From NCBI RefSeq assembly GCF_015207455.1, contig NZ_JADEWV010000043.1, positions 1-39,708 of the forward strand: a stretch of DNA of 39,708 bases. Reading direction: 5' to 3'. Position 1 is the stretch's first letter. The number at the start of each line of letters is the position of its first letter. Both the position numbers and the translations under genes were made by a program. The notes beneath the pieces are model-generated. The model was given only the letters and a program-made list of their open reading frames with translations, was not told the DNA's origin and searched no databases. Below, piece after piece: positions 22,994 to 31,712 of the stretch. The stretch comes from Microcoleus sp. LEGE 07076. GTDB lineage: Bacteria > Cyanobacteriota > Cyanobacteriia > Cyanobacteriales > Microcoleaceae.

Positions 22994-23500
22994 TTACCTC
23001 TGAGTTTTTGATGAGATTTTCGGGGTTGGCTTGTAACCCTTAAGGTTTGATTTAGCCCAAGTAGCAGCACCACCTTCTCCAATAGCCTCACTAATCTTGA
23101 TTTTTAGTGCTGGATTTGCTTTCTCATAAATCTTACTGTAATCATGAACTTTAGGAAAAATTGTATCCAATATTTTTCCGTCTTTTTCTACAAATTTGAC
23201 TACCTTCGATAATTTATGAGTTTTTATCAAATCGCCTAAAGGCAATTCACTGACACCAGATAATGCAGCTTCACCAAAGCTTTTTAATGCTTGTGCATTA
23301 TTCCCACTAATAAAATAAAAGACTCCTTCACCTACATAAAGAACTGCATTAGTAGCGTCTGCTCCTGGTATGAAAAAACCGAGAACATCTAATGATCCAT
23401 GAATCCCGTTAAGACTAGGTTTCCCTTTTAGAGGAATAGATTTTCCAGGAGTATATGCAGCAAAAGAAAAATTGTTGTTATCAACAAAATGGAAGAACAA
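22994..23500 (-). pseudogene. 5'-truncated pretoxin-like fragment
   Basis: A 168-aa open frame without a credible start: its only initiator is a TTG directly at the edge of a duplicated DNA block. It carries LDVLGFFIPGADATNAVLYV and GEGVFYFISGNNAQALKSFG, a hydrophobic segment of the kind found before the toxin domain of bacterial polymorphic toxins ('P-x-x-G-D-x-x-N-A-x-x-Y-x-x-x-G'), then AALSGVSELPLGDLIKTHKL. The C-terminus (SEAIGEGGAATWAKSNLKGY) could be a small effector domain that I do not recognise. There is no secretion signal. The fragment lies upstream of the frameshifted toxin-like gene at 22792, so both look like parts of a decayed toxin locus. Confidence 0.55.
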
Positions 23501-23501
23501 T

Positions 23502-23587
23502 ATTTATTCCTCAACAAAATTGTTTTTTTCCCAAAAAAACCCGCCGTAATCCCCACCTGAGAGACTAAAAAAAATGCAGCAATTAAT
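23502..23587 (-). repeat. Decayed duplicate of the 3' end of the neighbouring glycosyltransferase gene
   Basis: This block matches 23773-23859 over about 86 bp with a handful of differences and single-base gaps. The original encodes the last residues of the glycosyltransferase (LVSQVGIAAGLFWEKNNFVE). Here the frame is broken. It abuts the truncated pretoxin fragment exactly, so it marks an old recombination or duplication junction. Between the two copies are the hairpin elements at 23597-23644 and 23658-23717 and a CTCTGCGCC-type repeat. Confidence 0.85.
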
Positions 23588-23596
23588 CGCATAACT

Positions 23597-23644
23597 CGGC
23601 GGTTGAAACCGCTACTACAGAAACGAAGTCCGCCGACGCGGACT
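23597..23644 (-). repeat. Two-hairpin dispersed element, copy 4 (inverted)
   Basis: CGGCGGTTGAAACCGCTACT, ACAGAAACGAAGTCCGCC and GACGCGGACT are the inverse of the 5778-5825 element with compensating stem changes (GTCCGC/GCGGAC instead of GTCGGC/GCCGAC). Confidence 0.7.
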
Positions 23645-23657
23645 AAAGAATAAAGTT

Positions 23658-23717
23658 GTAGGGTGAGTCAGCGAACTATTCTCTCAATAATCGACAATGC
23701 AAAGCTGACGCACCTAC
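23658..23717. repeat. GTAGGGTGAGTCAG hairpin element
   Basis: GTAGGGTGAGTCAG pairs with CTGACGCACCTAC at the other end with one mismatch, around an AT-rich loop. The same family is at 19962-20024. It lies in the tail of the glycosyltransferase transcript. Confidence 0.65.
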
Positions 23718-23774
23718 TAAAACTAACTTCTCTCTCTGCGCCAAGAGCGCTCTCTGCGGTTCACAAATCCCAAT

Positions 23775-24665
23775 TTATTCCTCAACAAAATTGTTTTTTT
23801 CCCAAAACAAACCCGCCGCAATCCCCACCTGAGAGACTAAAAACAATACCGCAATTAATAGCTTTTGAAAACCCGCTGCGTGGCCAAACGGATAAATTAG
23901 CAAATTCAGATAAAATGACGGATGTTGCAGTTTTCCCTTACCCGCCCGTTTCGAGATAATTTGCCCAAACAAAAAAGCACCTCTGCCGTAATTGAATTGC
24001 TGCTGCCAAAACTTGCTCAGAGTTAGTGCGTGGGAGTGATAGACTGTAACTTGGGGAGCGTAGACCGCACGGCCTCCCAAATTGAGCCAGCGAAAGCAAA
24101 ATTCCCGGTCTTCTCCAGCAGCTAAAGAAAAAGTTGTGTCAAACCCGCCGATTTGTTGGAAAGCCAGGGCGGGAAGGGCAAAATTGTTAGAAGTAAAAAA
24201 TTGTGCGCGATCGCCAATAGTATTATAGTAACTGTAAAGGTAATCGATCAGTTGCTGGCTGGCAGTAGAATAAATGTTATCCGGCAGCGCGTTGAGAGTC
24301 CGACCTCCGATTAAGCAATCCGGTGTTTCCCCAAATCGCTTTTCCAAATTTTGCAGCCAATCTGTCGCCACAGTACAGTCATCGTCTGTAAACACTAAAA
24401 ATTTGCCTACTGCGGTAAAACCTCCAGTATTTCGTGCCGTTGCCGGGCCGGAGTTTGGTTGTGTCAGAAGTGTGAGATTTAGCTGATTGAGAAAAGGGGA
24501 AATTGTACTTTCTACAGATATTTCTGTGCTGTCGTTGACGACAATGACTTGAAACTTATCGCGCGGATATTCTAGGGCCACAAAAGATTGAATACAAGCC
24601 GCTAATTTGTCGGGGCGATTGTAAGTCGGAACAATAATTGAAAATAGAGTCTCAGCTTGGTTCAT
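23775..24665 (-). CDS. Family-2 glycosyltransferase
   Basis: A 296-aa inverting sugar transferase of the GT-A fold. The N-terminus gives FSIIVPTYNRPDKLAACIQS, then VIVVNDSTE, FLVFTDDDCTVATDWLQNLE (the metal-binding DDD motif) and GGFDTTFSLAAGEDREFCFR (the ED acceptor-side motif). A hydrophobic C-terminal stretch (LLIAVLFLVSQVGIAAGLFW) probably anchors it in the membrane. It starts with an ATG at 24665, 15 nt after the end of the upstream polytopic membrane gene, so the two are likely one operon for surface glycan or glycolipid synthesis. Its last about 86 bp are duplicated at 23502-23587. Confidence 0.9.
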   Translation of the reverse strand: MNQAETLFSIIVPTYNRPDKLAACIQSFVALEYPRDKFQVIVVNDSTEISVESTISPFLNQLNLTLLTQPNSGPATARNTGGFTAVGKFLVFTDDDCTVATDWLQNLEKRFGETPDCLIGGRTLNALPDNIYSTASQQLIDYLYSYYNTIGDRAQFFTSNNFALPALAFQQIGGFDTTFSLAAGEDREFCFRWLNLGGRAVYAPQVTVYHSHALTLSKFWQQQFNYGRGAFLFGQIISKRAGKGKLQHPSFYLNLLIYPFGHAAGFQKLLIAVLFLVSQVGIAAGLFWEKNNFVEE

Positions 24666-24680
24666 GATAACTAATAACTT

Positions 24681-26987
24681 TTAATTTTTCAAGCGATACA
24701 GCACTGGCTCAGTATTAAAGTCTTTGCCAAAAACTGGTTGCAGCGGGCCGTCGGAACTTGTCAGCCAAGACAAAGCTTGTTTGGTGTATTCGTCTGTCTC
24801 AGTCAGGGGCCCGAATCCCACAGTGCTAATTTTATTTTGTCGCAGGTTGTCTATCCATGCCGGAATTCGATCGCTTCTAAACGGCACGTATAAAACTTGT
24901 CTGTCCAAATTTCTCCCGTAAAACAGGTAGCTGCGGGAACTTAAAAAGAAGCCTATTCTTTCATCGGGTACTGTATTTTTATCGATATACTTGTAAATGC
25001 CGCGATACAGTTCGGCGCGAGCAATATTTCGTTTTTCCCTCGCCACCCAAGTAGCACTTACCATTAAGGCTATACACGCACAAATTATGATTGTACGAAT
25101 CGGTTTTTTGAGGCGGGCGAGTTGATTTTTTAACTCGATTAAACTGGGATTTTGCTTCAACAAAATCCCAGCAAATAGCAGGAATCCAATATAAAGTAAC
25201 GGGTAGATTCCTAAATTTTGCCAACTGGGAGCTAATATTTTTATCACAGTCTTGATGGCTTCCCCGAAATTTGATTTGAATTGGTCGATCAAGCCGCTTC
25301 CCCAAACAATAGTTGTTCCGGTAAAAGAAGCTTTTTTAATAAGGTCAAAAATTGTGCTGCTAGTAATGCCGAAAATACTGCTGGCTAAAACAACTGCGAC
25401 AACAACTCGATTTCGAGTTTTTAATTTAGTGGCTGTAGCTGCGGCTGCGATGCCTAGCAAGCTTAAGAAGGGAAATCCGTATCTGAAATTGAAACCGAGT
25501 AAAGGGCTGATTTGACCGATCGACTCTCCCCCAGTACCGGAGGTGTAAGGTGTAATTAGATACAGAATTCCGGTGCTGGTGAGAACTACAGTCAGAATAA
25601 TATTGTTTCGATCGATCGTTCTAATTTTACCTTTGATCGCAGTTAGAGGTGCTGCCAATACCTGAAGTGCGATCGCCAGAAATGGCAGTTGTAATCTCAC
25701 GAGAGTTTGCCAGCCGAGAGTTTGCCAGTGAGAAATATCGCGGGGATTGAATTGAGCGGCTAAAGTGCTTTGCCAAATCTTGAAAGACGGCGCAACTGGC
25801 GGCGCAGGTAAGGTAGGTGTTGGCTGCTGTACCGGAGGTGTGGGCGAAGGTACGGGAGACGGTAAGGGAACAGGCTGTAAGGGAACTTTAATCTCGCCAC
25901 TATTCCCGACAGGATAATTAATGTGCAGCAAGTTTCTGGCATACCAAAAACCTCCTAAAAATAAGCAACAAACTATGCCACACAGCAAGACTGGTTTGAG
26001 AAAGCGGCGAATTCTCCAATTAGCTGGTGTGGATTTTTTGTTAACCGCAAATCTTTGAATTTCTAAGATTGCTAATCCTCCTAAGAGTGAGGCTGCATAG
26101 ACTATGCCGGTGATTTTTATTCCGGCTAGCATTCCTGCGGCTGCTAAAAATAAGGATAGTTCGGATGGCGATCGGCTGCTGTGATAGGATAAACCGAGAT
26201 ACAAACCCGCTGTAAATATGGCCGCTAGCGGTAAGTCTGGGTGAATGGTGTTAATTTGGTTGAGCACCATCGGTACTGTCAATACTAAAGATGATGCTGC
26301 CATAGCGTGGATTCGGGTCGCTCCAAATTTGGAACTCAATAGATAGACGGCAATTCCTTCAATTACCCAGGCAATTAGCAGGGGAAAAGCTGCGAAAAAG
26401 TCTTCCTTGAAGGGGAGTACGCACAAGGCAGATAAAACGTGCCAGTTGTAGGGATATACTCGGGCTTGCTCTTGTTCAAAAATCCAATTTCCGGTGACAT
26501 CTAATAGTGTAAATGAATGGGTTTGATACCATCGGGCGATCGCACTCAGGTGAAACCACAATGAGTCATAATTGGTTGTGGGTTTGGTTGCTAGGGTTTC
26601 CCACAGCACAAATCCAGCAAAAGCGGCGGCAAAAATAATTAGGAATTCGGATAAGCCCAGAGGTTGCTTGAGTTTGGGAATCTGCGACTGCCATAAGGTA
26701 GAATTTCTGTGTTTTTTGGTAGAAAGCCCAATTGTGCCGATCGCACAAATCACAATTTCTACTATAATGATCGCAGAAATATTTAGGCGATCGGCACTCC
26801 CCAAGATCAAGCCAATACAAACTTGTACAATGCTCCATCCCGTCAAAAGTACGAGGACAAAATGAGGCAACGAACTTTTACTGTTTTCGTTCTGATTCTC
26901 GAAGGCAAGAGACAAGCTTAAGGGAATTGGCCCGACTACAATAATTAGAAATAAAATTAATTCCCACAAGTGCTGCGCTATTAACAT
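24681..26987 (-). CDS. Polytopic membrane glycosyltransferase, GT39/RgtABCD-like
   Basis: A large inner-membrane protein with about twelve or more hydrophobic segments. The first periplasmic loop shows TNYDSLWFHLSAIARWYQTH, similar to the acidic acceptor loop of protein-mannosyl/ArnT-like lipid-linked sugar transferases. Further on is MVLNQINTIHPDLPLAAIFT. A Pro-rich loop (VPLPSPVPSPTPPVQQPTPT) lies mid-protein, and the C-terminal part is soluble (AREKRNIARAELYRGIYKYI). I chose the ATG at 26987 (LIAQHLWELILFLIIVV), 768 aa. The frame is open to 27089, but those codons run through a GAGTCCTCTCG-type intergenic repeat. The donor is presumably a polyprenyl-phosphate sugar. Confidence 0.75.
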   Translation of the reverse strand: MLIAQHLWELILFLIIVVGPIPLSLSLAFENQNENSKSSLPHFVLVLLTGWSIVQVCIGLILGSADRLNISAIIIVEIVICAIGTIGLSTKKHRNSTLWQSQIPKLKQPLGLSEFLIIFAAAFAGFVLWETLATKPTTNYDSLWFHLSAIARWYQTHSFTLLDVTGNWIFEQEQARVYPYNWHVLSALCVLPFKEDFFAAFPLLIAWVIEGIAVYLLSSKFGATRIHAMAASSLVLTVPMVLNQINTIHPDLPLAAIFTAGLYLGLSYHSSRSPSELSLFLAAAGMLAGIKITGIVYAASLLGGLAILEIQRFAVNKKSTPANWRIRRFLKPVLLCGIVCCLFLGGFWYARNLLHINYPVGNSGEIKVPLQPVPLPSPVPSPTPPVQQPTPTLPAPPVAPSFKIWQSTLAAQFNPRDISHWQTLGWQTLVRLQLPFLAIALQVLAAPLTAIKGKIRTIDRNNIILTVVLTSTGILYLITPYTSGTGGESIGQISPLLGFNFRYGFPFLSLLGIAAAATATKLKTRNRVVVAVVLASSIFGITSSTIFDLIKKASFTGTTIVWGSGLIDQFKSNFGEAIKTVIKILAPSWQNLGIYPLLYIGFLLFAGILLKQNPSLIELKNQLARLKKPIRTIIICACIALMVSATWVAREKRNIARAELYRGIYKYIDKNTVPDERIGFFLSSRSYLFYGRNLDRQVLYVPFRSDRIPAWIDNLRQNKISTVGFGPLTETDEYTKQALSWLTSSDGPLQPVFGKDFNTEPVLYRLKN

Positions 26988-27371
26988 AGGCTGCAAGTTC
27001 CCAATTTTTATTGGATTTTCCACATTACCAGGCTTTTGCCAGTAAAGTGTTTGTAGTAAGGAGTGCGAGTCCTCTCGTCCTGGACGCACTATAGCAGAAG
27101 GAAGGAAGAAGGAAGAAGTCGATGTGAAAATGCAGTCGCCGCAATATTTTCAGCGTTCCAGAATGTCCTAAACGTCGGGCGCGGTTGCACCAAACGAGAA
27201 ACCGGGTTTTTTTTACCTAGATTAATGGTTTTCAGCAATTATTTTGGTTGAAAAACCCGGTTTCCGATCGCCCCTGCGTAAGTTCTATCCCGATCGAAAT
27301 CTGAGGAGAGGACTTTAGTCCTCACTACAAACCTATTTGATTGTCCTCGTTGTTGAGCTGCTCCCCAATTT
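26988..27371. other. Gene-free gap with repeats
   Basis: Holds an inverted GAGTGCGAGTCCTCTCGTCC-like repeat (about 27060-27082), the 27196-27264 hairpin and an AGAGGACTTTAGTCCTCACT motif near 27306. The last recurs in altered form at 14170 and 9449. No ORF with a credible start or composition was seen. Confidence 0.6.
27196..27264. repeat. GAAACCGGGTTT / AAACCCGGTTTC hairpin element
   Basis: GAGAAACCGGGTTTTTTTT and GAAAAACCCGGTTTC form the arms, about 36 nt apart. The T-run after the first arm could act as a terminator in one direction. Confidence 0.7.
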
Positions 27372-29249
27372 TTATCTGCTAGCTTGCTTCTGGGTTTTGG
27401 GTTTGACGGCTTCCTTGTCTTTGATGCCAGAAGTGTCAGCTTTTAGCAATTCCGGGAATGGCGGCTGGAGGTTGTGAACTTCGATGTCCATTCCCAGCGG
27501 CAGAGGTGGAAGCTGAGGCAGATCGTTTTCTAAATCCTTGAGTCCGTTAGCGCTTTGTATTTCGACGATTTTCGGCATTTGCGGTACTTTTGCCGTTTCC
27601 AACGTGCCGATCATTTTTGCTACGGCGAATTCTAGCTGAGCGCCTGGGTCGATCGCCACCCAACCCCGATCGGTCATTTGCCGCACCTCGAAGTGGAGGT
27701 GAGGCCCTGTAGACATTCCCGTACTGCCGACTCGGCCGATGGTCTCTCCCTGTTTCACAAACTCTCCGGGTTTCACAAACAGTTCCGAAAGGTGGCCGTA
27801 GAGAGTTTCCTGAGACTGTTTGTTGTGGTCTAGAACCACTGTCAAACCGTAGCCGCCCAACCAATCGGCGATCGCCACTTTACCTGCATAAGCCGCCAGT
27901 ACGGGCGTTCCCATCGGAGCTCCCAAGTCTGTTCCGGTGTGAAACCTGCCGTAGCCCATAACTGGATGAGTCCGCCACCCGAAAGGCGAAGTAATTTCGG
28001 CAGCAATAGATAGCGGAAACAGCAGGCTTGTGTTGCCATTTCCGGGCTTTCCTAAAGGACGGGGCGTGAGATTGTAGTAAGCAAAACCTGTATTGCTGCC
28101 GCTGCTGACACTCACGGCACCGACTTGAATCGGCCCGAGTCCCATGCTGGGCGGTGGAGCCTGGTAGCCGTAAGATGCAGGGTTAACTGAGTACCCTCTC
28201 TCTGCTGAGTACCCTCTCTCTGCTGAGTACCCTCTGTCTGCTGAGTACCCTCCGTCTGCTGAGTAGTCGCTGTCTGCTGAGTACCCTCTGTCTGCTGAGT
28301 ACCCTCTGGGTTTATAAGCCGATTGACCCCGGTTTTCTTGCCCCCAAACCTGGTTGCCTATGTGTTCGAGGGCTCGATCGACTTTATTGGCAGAATTACC
28401 GCTATTATTTTCGGCAAAATTTCCCCGAACATTTCCCCGAATATTTTCCCGAACATTTCTCGGAAGATTGTCCGGAATGTTTTGTGGCAGATTTTGTGGA
28501 GCAGGGGGTGCAATATATGAGTTACCTGCGATCGGAGTTTCCGGGCTGTAATTGGGTTCTTCTGCGATCGGAGTTTCCGGCCTGTTGCTGGGAGGGGCTG
28601 CTTCGGCCCTGACCGGCTCGGAAACAGCGGCAGTCCCGCACGAACCCTCTGAATACCAGGAACCTTCGCAGCCGCTTGATCGCTCTGCAAACTCGATTCT
28701 TGTTGGCGGTTCGTAGTAGTCGCTGGTAGCACCAGCGCTGTAGTCTGTTTGGTCGCTTTCAGCGTAGGCTGGGTTAACTGGCGCTTCAAAAGGAGGCTCC
28801 TGGGCCGTCGCTTCTGGCAGGGGAATCAGCGCCGGTTCGGGCAAATAATATTGGGCAGGAGGTGCTTCTGTGACGTAATCTGACTGCCGAGGCGGTTCGG
28901 CATAGACAGGCTCGGGAGCCGGAGCTTCTGCCTGCGGTTCGGGGTACGGTTCTGGCTCCACTTGGCTCAATGCCGGTTCCGGGGGCGGCAGAGGTGCTTC
29001 AAATAGCGGCTGGAGGTCTGCGGCGCTGGGGACGGCTTGTTCTGCTGGCGGAGTTTCGGTTTGGGCCCACACTAGACCTTTGCTGAGCAGTCCCAAACTG
29101 GCGAGGCAGCCCAGTCCCACCAGCAGCGAGCGATCGGACAACAGGCGCGATCGAGTCCGGGGGCCTTTAGGGTTATTTTTGGGCTCTTTGGTGTTCAAAT
29201 GAGCTGTGATTTGTTTGTCTGGAACAGGTTTCACGATTTTTTTTCCCAA
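27372..29249 (-). CDS. M23-family peptidase with long repeat-rich linker
   Basis: A predicted periplasmic peptidoglycan endopeptidase or its regulator, 625 aa. A single hydrophobic segment near residues 40-62 (LLVGLGCLASLGLLSKGLVW) acts as signal or anchor. Then come about 340 residues rich in Pro, Glu, Ala and Tyr, including Asn-rich 'NxRxN' repeats and six to seven copies of a GYSA(D/E)R unit. The LytM/M23 domain starts near residue 420: SPFGWRTHPVMGYGRFHTGT (His and Asp ligands), LYGHLSELFVKPGEFVKQGE and STGPHLHFEVR (last His pair), so the zinc site is intact. The start is a TTG at 29249. An in-frame GTG five codons further is an alternative. Confidence 0.88.
   Translation of the reverse strand: MGKKIVKPVPDKQITAHLNTKEPKNNPKGPRTRSRLLSDRSLLVGLGCLASLGLLSKGLVWAQTETPPAEQAVPSAADLQPLFEAPLPPPEPALSQVEPEPYPEPQAEAPAPEPVYAEPPRQSDYVTEAPPAQYYLPEPALIPLPEATAQEPPFEAPVNPAYAESDQTDYSAGATSDYYEPPTRIEFAERSSGCEGSWYSEGSCGTAAVSEPVRAEAAPPSNRPETPIAEEPNYSPETPIAGNSYIAPPAPQNLPQNIPDNLPRNVRENIRGNVRGNFAENNSGNSANKVDRALEHIGNQVWGQENRGQSAYKPRGYSADRGYSADSDYSADGGYSADRGYSAERGYSAERGYSVNPASYGYQAPPPSMGLGPIQVGAVSVSSGSNTGFAYYNLTPRPLGKPGNGNTSLLFPLSIAAEITSPFGWRTHPVMGYGRFHTGTDLGAPMGTPVLAAYAGKVAIADWLGGYGLTVVLDHNKQSQETLYGHLSELFVKPGEFVKQGETIGRVGSTGMSTGPHLHFEVRQMTDRGWVAIDPGAQLEFAVAKMIGTLETAKVPQMPKIVEIQSANGLKDLENDLPQLPPLPLGMDIEVHNLQPPFPELLKADTSGIKDKEAVKPKTQKQASR
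28196..28308 (-). repeat. 18-bp tandem repeat coding GYSA(D/E)R units
   Basis: About seven copies of an 18-bp unit around TGAGTACCCTCTCTCTGC, each coding six residues (YSADRG or variants), so copy number can change without frame loss. A separate 12-bp period codes the Asn-rich stretch at about 28415-28480. Confidence 0.85.
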
Positions 29250-29804
29250 CTCAACAGGGGACGCAAGGAGATCGAAGTCAGTCTATTTGAGATTTGAGGT
29301 TTGAGATTTACTTGCAGCATTAGAATCTGGGAGCAGGAATCTTAGTCTCAAGTTTTGGGCTGCTGGCGACAGGAGTCTTGGAGCAAGTATCTGTTTTTTG
29401 GCCTGGTCTGGATCGAATGTCTGGCAATCGGGATCTTTAAATACAGAAAATACAGAAACTTAACTGATTTTACCTGGCTGGAGGCAATTTTTTTAGCGCG
29501 TCGAACCAGCTAGAATGCTGCTGCGTCGATTGGAGGTCGATGCCCCCTGGTTTTTGGGTTTCCGATTGCAAGGCAGCGATCGCTGCCTGTCAGGGCCACA
29601 ACGATGATAGCGCTTTGGCGTTCCGGCGTGTTAATTATCTGTATTTCTCGGGTCGCGCCAAATTTCCGCAGCGTCCACCGCAGTTAACCGCCTCCATCAT
29701 GCCGATTTTTTTTGATGAAAGCCGATGATCGCGCGCATTTTAAACTCCCTCGCCAAAATTGTTGATTGCTTAGAATAGAATGCAAATGATTCGCTTGGGG
29801 ATGG
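29250..29804. other. Gene-free gap between divergent genes
   Basis: Upstream of both the M23 gene and pgeF. It holds low-complexity TTTGAGATTTGAGG repeats (29283-29310), a related AATCTGGGAGCAGGAATCT patch and two nearby AATACAGAAA copies. A 62-codon frame at 29540 lacks a ribosome binding site and conserved features and was not called. Confidence 0.5.
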
Positions 29805-30683
29805 ATGGGTTTCATGACTGTAGCTGGCGATCGCCCGACAAATTTTTCTGACTCTCAACACACCGGACAAGCTGGGGGGAGCGGTTGGCAGTGGCAGAAC
29901 TCGGAAGGTCTGCCCTATCTGACTTGTAGCCTGCTCTCTCGGTGGTCTCACGGCTTTTTTACTCGCGATTTCTCGCCCCAAGGCCCGATCGAGCTGACAC
30001 AAGTTCTCGCACCCGGAGCCAAGGTTTACCGCCTCCAGCAGGTACACGGCAATGCGGTAGTCAAAACAGGTCAGTTGCACCCTGTTGTGGCTCCAGTGTC
30101 GCCCGCCACCGCTCAAACCTATGTTGAAGCTGATGGTTTGGTGGCAGAGCGCGAGTTTGAGGCGCTATGGGTTTGCTCGGCTGACTGCGTGCCGGTGCTG
30201 ATTGCTGACGATCGTACCGGACTGGTGGCCGCCGTTCACGCGGGTTGGCGCGGGACTGCTGCTAAGATATTACCAGAGGCGATCGCTCAACTTGTGGCCG
30301 CCGGCAGTCAATTAGAAAATCTGAAGATTGCTATGGGGCCGGCGATCGCTGGAAAGGTTTACCAGGTATCTGTGGAAGTGGCAGCGTCTCTGGGAGCGGC
30401 GATTGCTCCCAGAGACGCTGGTGCGACAGCCGAGGGCATTCTAGAGTTTTTGCAGCAATTGCCAGAATCTCCTGTAGTGGCAGATCCAGAACCGGGAAAA
30501 GTACGCTTGGATGTTCGCCTCTGCAATGCTCTGCAATTGCAGCAATTGGGAATCGATCTTTCTCAAGTGACGATCGCTCCTTTCTGTACTTATTCTGACT
30601 CGGGTCGCTTTTTTTCCTACCGCCGCGATCGACTAAAAAAAATCCAGTGGTCGGGAATTGTCAGCGCCTACAGGACAAGTTAA
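29805..30683 (+). CDS. pgeF: Laccase-domain protein / peptidoglycan editing factor PgeF
   Basis: A 292-aa member of the YfiH/PgeF family, a copper- or zinc-binding cytosolic fold. E. coli PgeF removes wrongly made L-Ser peptidoglycan precursors, and related proteins act on purine nucleosides. Conserved blocks are RLQQVHGNAVV (first His), ALWVCSADCVPVLIADDRTG (Cys), LVAAVHAGWRGTAAKILPEA (second His), AMGPAIAGKVYQV, VRLDVRLCNALQLQQLGID and YSDSGRFFSYRRD. All three metal ligands are present. Start at the ATG at 29805; an in-frame ATG three codons on (TVAGDRP) is just as good. Confidence 0.93.
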   Translation: MGFMTVAGDRPTNFSDSQHTGQAGGSGWQWQNSEGLPYLTCSLLSRWSHGFFTRDFSPQGPIELTQVLAPGAKVYRLQQVHGNAVVKTGQLHPVVAPVSPATAQTYVEADGLVAEREFEALWVCSADCVPVLIADDRTGLVAAVHAGWRGTAAKILPEAIAQLVAAGSQLENLKIAMGPAIAGKVYQVSVEVAASLGAAIAPRDAGATAEGILEFLQQLPESPVVADPEPGKVRLDVRLCNALQLQQLGIDLSQVTIAPFCTYSDSGRFFSYRRDRLKKIQWSGIVSAYRTS

Positions 30684-30775
30684 TGCTCACAGCATTCGGC
30701 AGCAGGTAAAATTTGAGACAGCTAAGGTAAAAACAAAAATCTTTGGATTCATAATTGTTTATTTCCTGTTGCCGA

Positions 30776-31000
30776 ATGCCTTCTACTTTTTTCTACCTTC
30801 GCAAGGTTTGCTTGTTCCTGTCCGATCGGCTAAAAAACTACCAGCAAAACTTTTGGGAAAGCGGCCGCGAACCCCCGCCCCGCTTTCCTCTCTTGTTAAG
30901 ATTGCACTATAACGAGAGTCTCGGGCGGGTTATTAAAATCAATGACCCAGCGCTGGTGGCTCAAAAATGCTTAGCGATCGAAAGGTTAACTCCCGGTTAA
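30776..31000 (+). CDS. Possible small hypothetical protein, 74 aa
   Basis: An ATG-started frame (PSTFFYLRKVCLFLSDRLKN, ESGREPPPRFPLLLRLHYNE, KINDPALVAQKCLAIERLTP) in the gap between pgeF and the CPP1-like gene. The composition is protein-like and basic, but there is no clear ribosome binding site and no recognised domain. The remainder of 30684-31100 shows only a CGGCGGTTCACACCGCC hairpin near 31026. Low certainty. Confidence 0.3.
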   Translation: MPSTFFYLRKVCLFLSDRLKNYQQNFWESGREPPPRFPLLLRLHYNESLGRVIKINDPALVAQKCLAIERLTPG

Positions 31001-31100
31001 CCATAACATCCTACACTTTCAGACCACGGCGGTTCACACCGCCCGCTCGCATCCCTCTCAGGTCTAAAGACGCTGAGTTTTCCGCATACTAATAAGTTTT

Positions 31101-31712
31101 ATGAGTGAGCCAACTCCCTATCAACTGCTAGAAGTCGATGAAGATGCTTCCTTTGATGAAGTGCAAGAGGCCCGCACCCGTCAGGCAGAGCAGTACAGCG
31201 GCGACAAAAAACGTTTGGAATCGATCGAAGCTGCTTATGACGCGATTCTGATGGATCGCCTGCGACAGCGACAGGAAGGTAAAATTAAAGTGCCCGAACG
31301 CATCCGCTTTCCCGAGCGACTGACTCCGCCACCGGCAAGCTTTACTCCGTCTCCTCCGTCGGGCAGTCCTGCTTGGTTGCAGCGGCTGATCGATACTCCT
31401 AGCCGATCGGACATTTTGTGGCCGGCTGGGGTGTATGCGGGGTTGGGCGGACTCAGTATTTATCCGGCGGCTAATGATTCTTTACTACAGTTGACTCTGG
31501 CTCTTGGAGTCGGCTCTTGTCTTTATTTTGTTAATCGCAAGGAACAAAAATTTGGTCGGGCCGTGCTGCTGACTGTGGCTGGCTTGGTTATAGGCTTGGT
31601 GCTGGGAGGTCTTTTGGGCCCTTTGCTCAGTACAGCATTTATCTCAACAGAGAAACTTATTGCTTTGTTTACGTTTTTAACTCTGTGGCTGGTCAGCAGT
31701 TTTCTGCGATAG
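31101..31712 (+). CDS. CPP1-like J-domain-related membrane protein
   Basis: A 203-aa protein of the CPP1-like (DUF3353) family known from cyanobacteria and chloroplasts, where the plant member protects protochlorophyllide oxidoreductase. The N-terminus resembles a J-domain (PTPYQLLEVDEDASFDEVQE, ARTRQAEQYSGDKKRLESIE) but lacks the HPD triad, so it should not activate Hsp70 in the normal way. A Pro-rich link (RLTPPPASFTPSPPSG) follows, then three or four membrane helices (ILWPAGVYAGLGGLSIYPAA, AVLLTVAGLVIGLVLGGLLG, LIALFTFLTLWLVSSF). ATG start at 31101. Confidence 0.88.
   Translation: MSEPTPYQLLEVDEDASFDEVQEARTRQAEQYSGDKKRLESIEAAYDAILMDRLRQRQEGKIKVPERIRFPERLTPPPASFTPSPPSGSPAWLQRLIDTPSRSDILWPAGVYAGLGGLSIYPAANDSLLQLTLALGVGSCLYFVNRKEQKFGRAVLLTVAGLVIGLVLGGLLGPLLSTAFISTEKLIALFTFLTLWLVSSFLR

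Noticed and set aside
29540..29728. 62-codon plus-strand frame before pgeF
   Set aside because: No ribosome binding site, no recognisable motif, and it lies in repeat-rich DNA.
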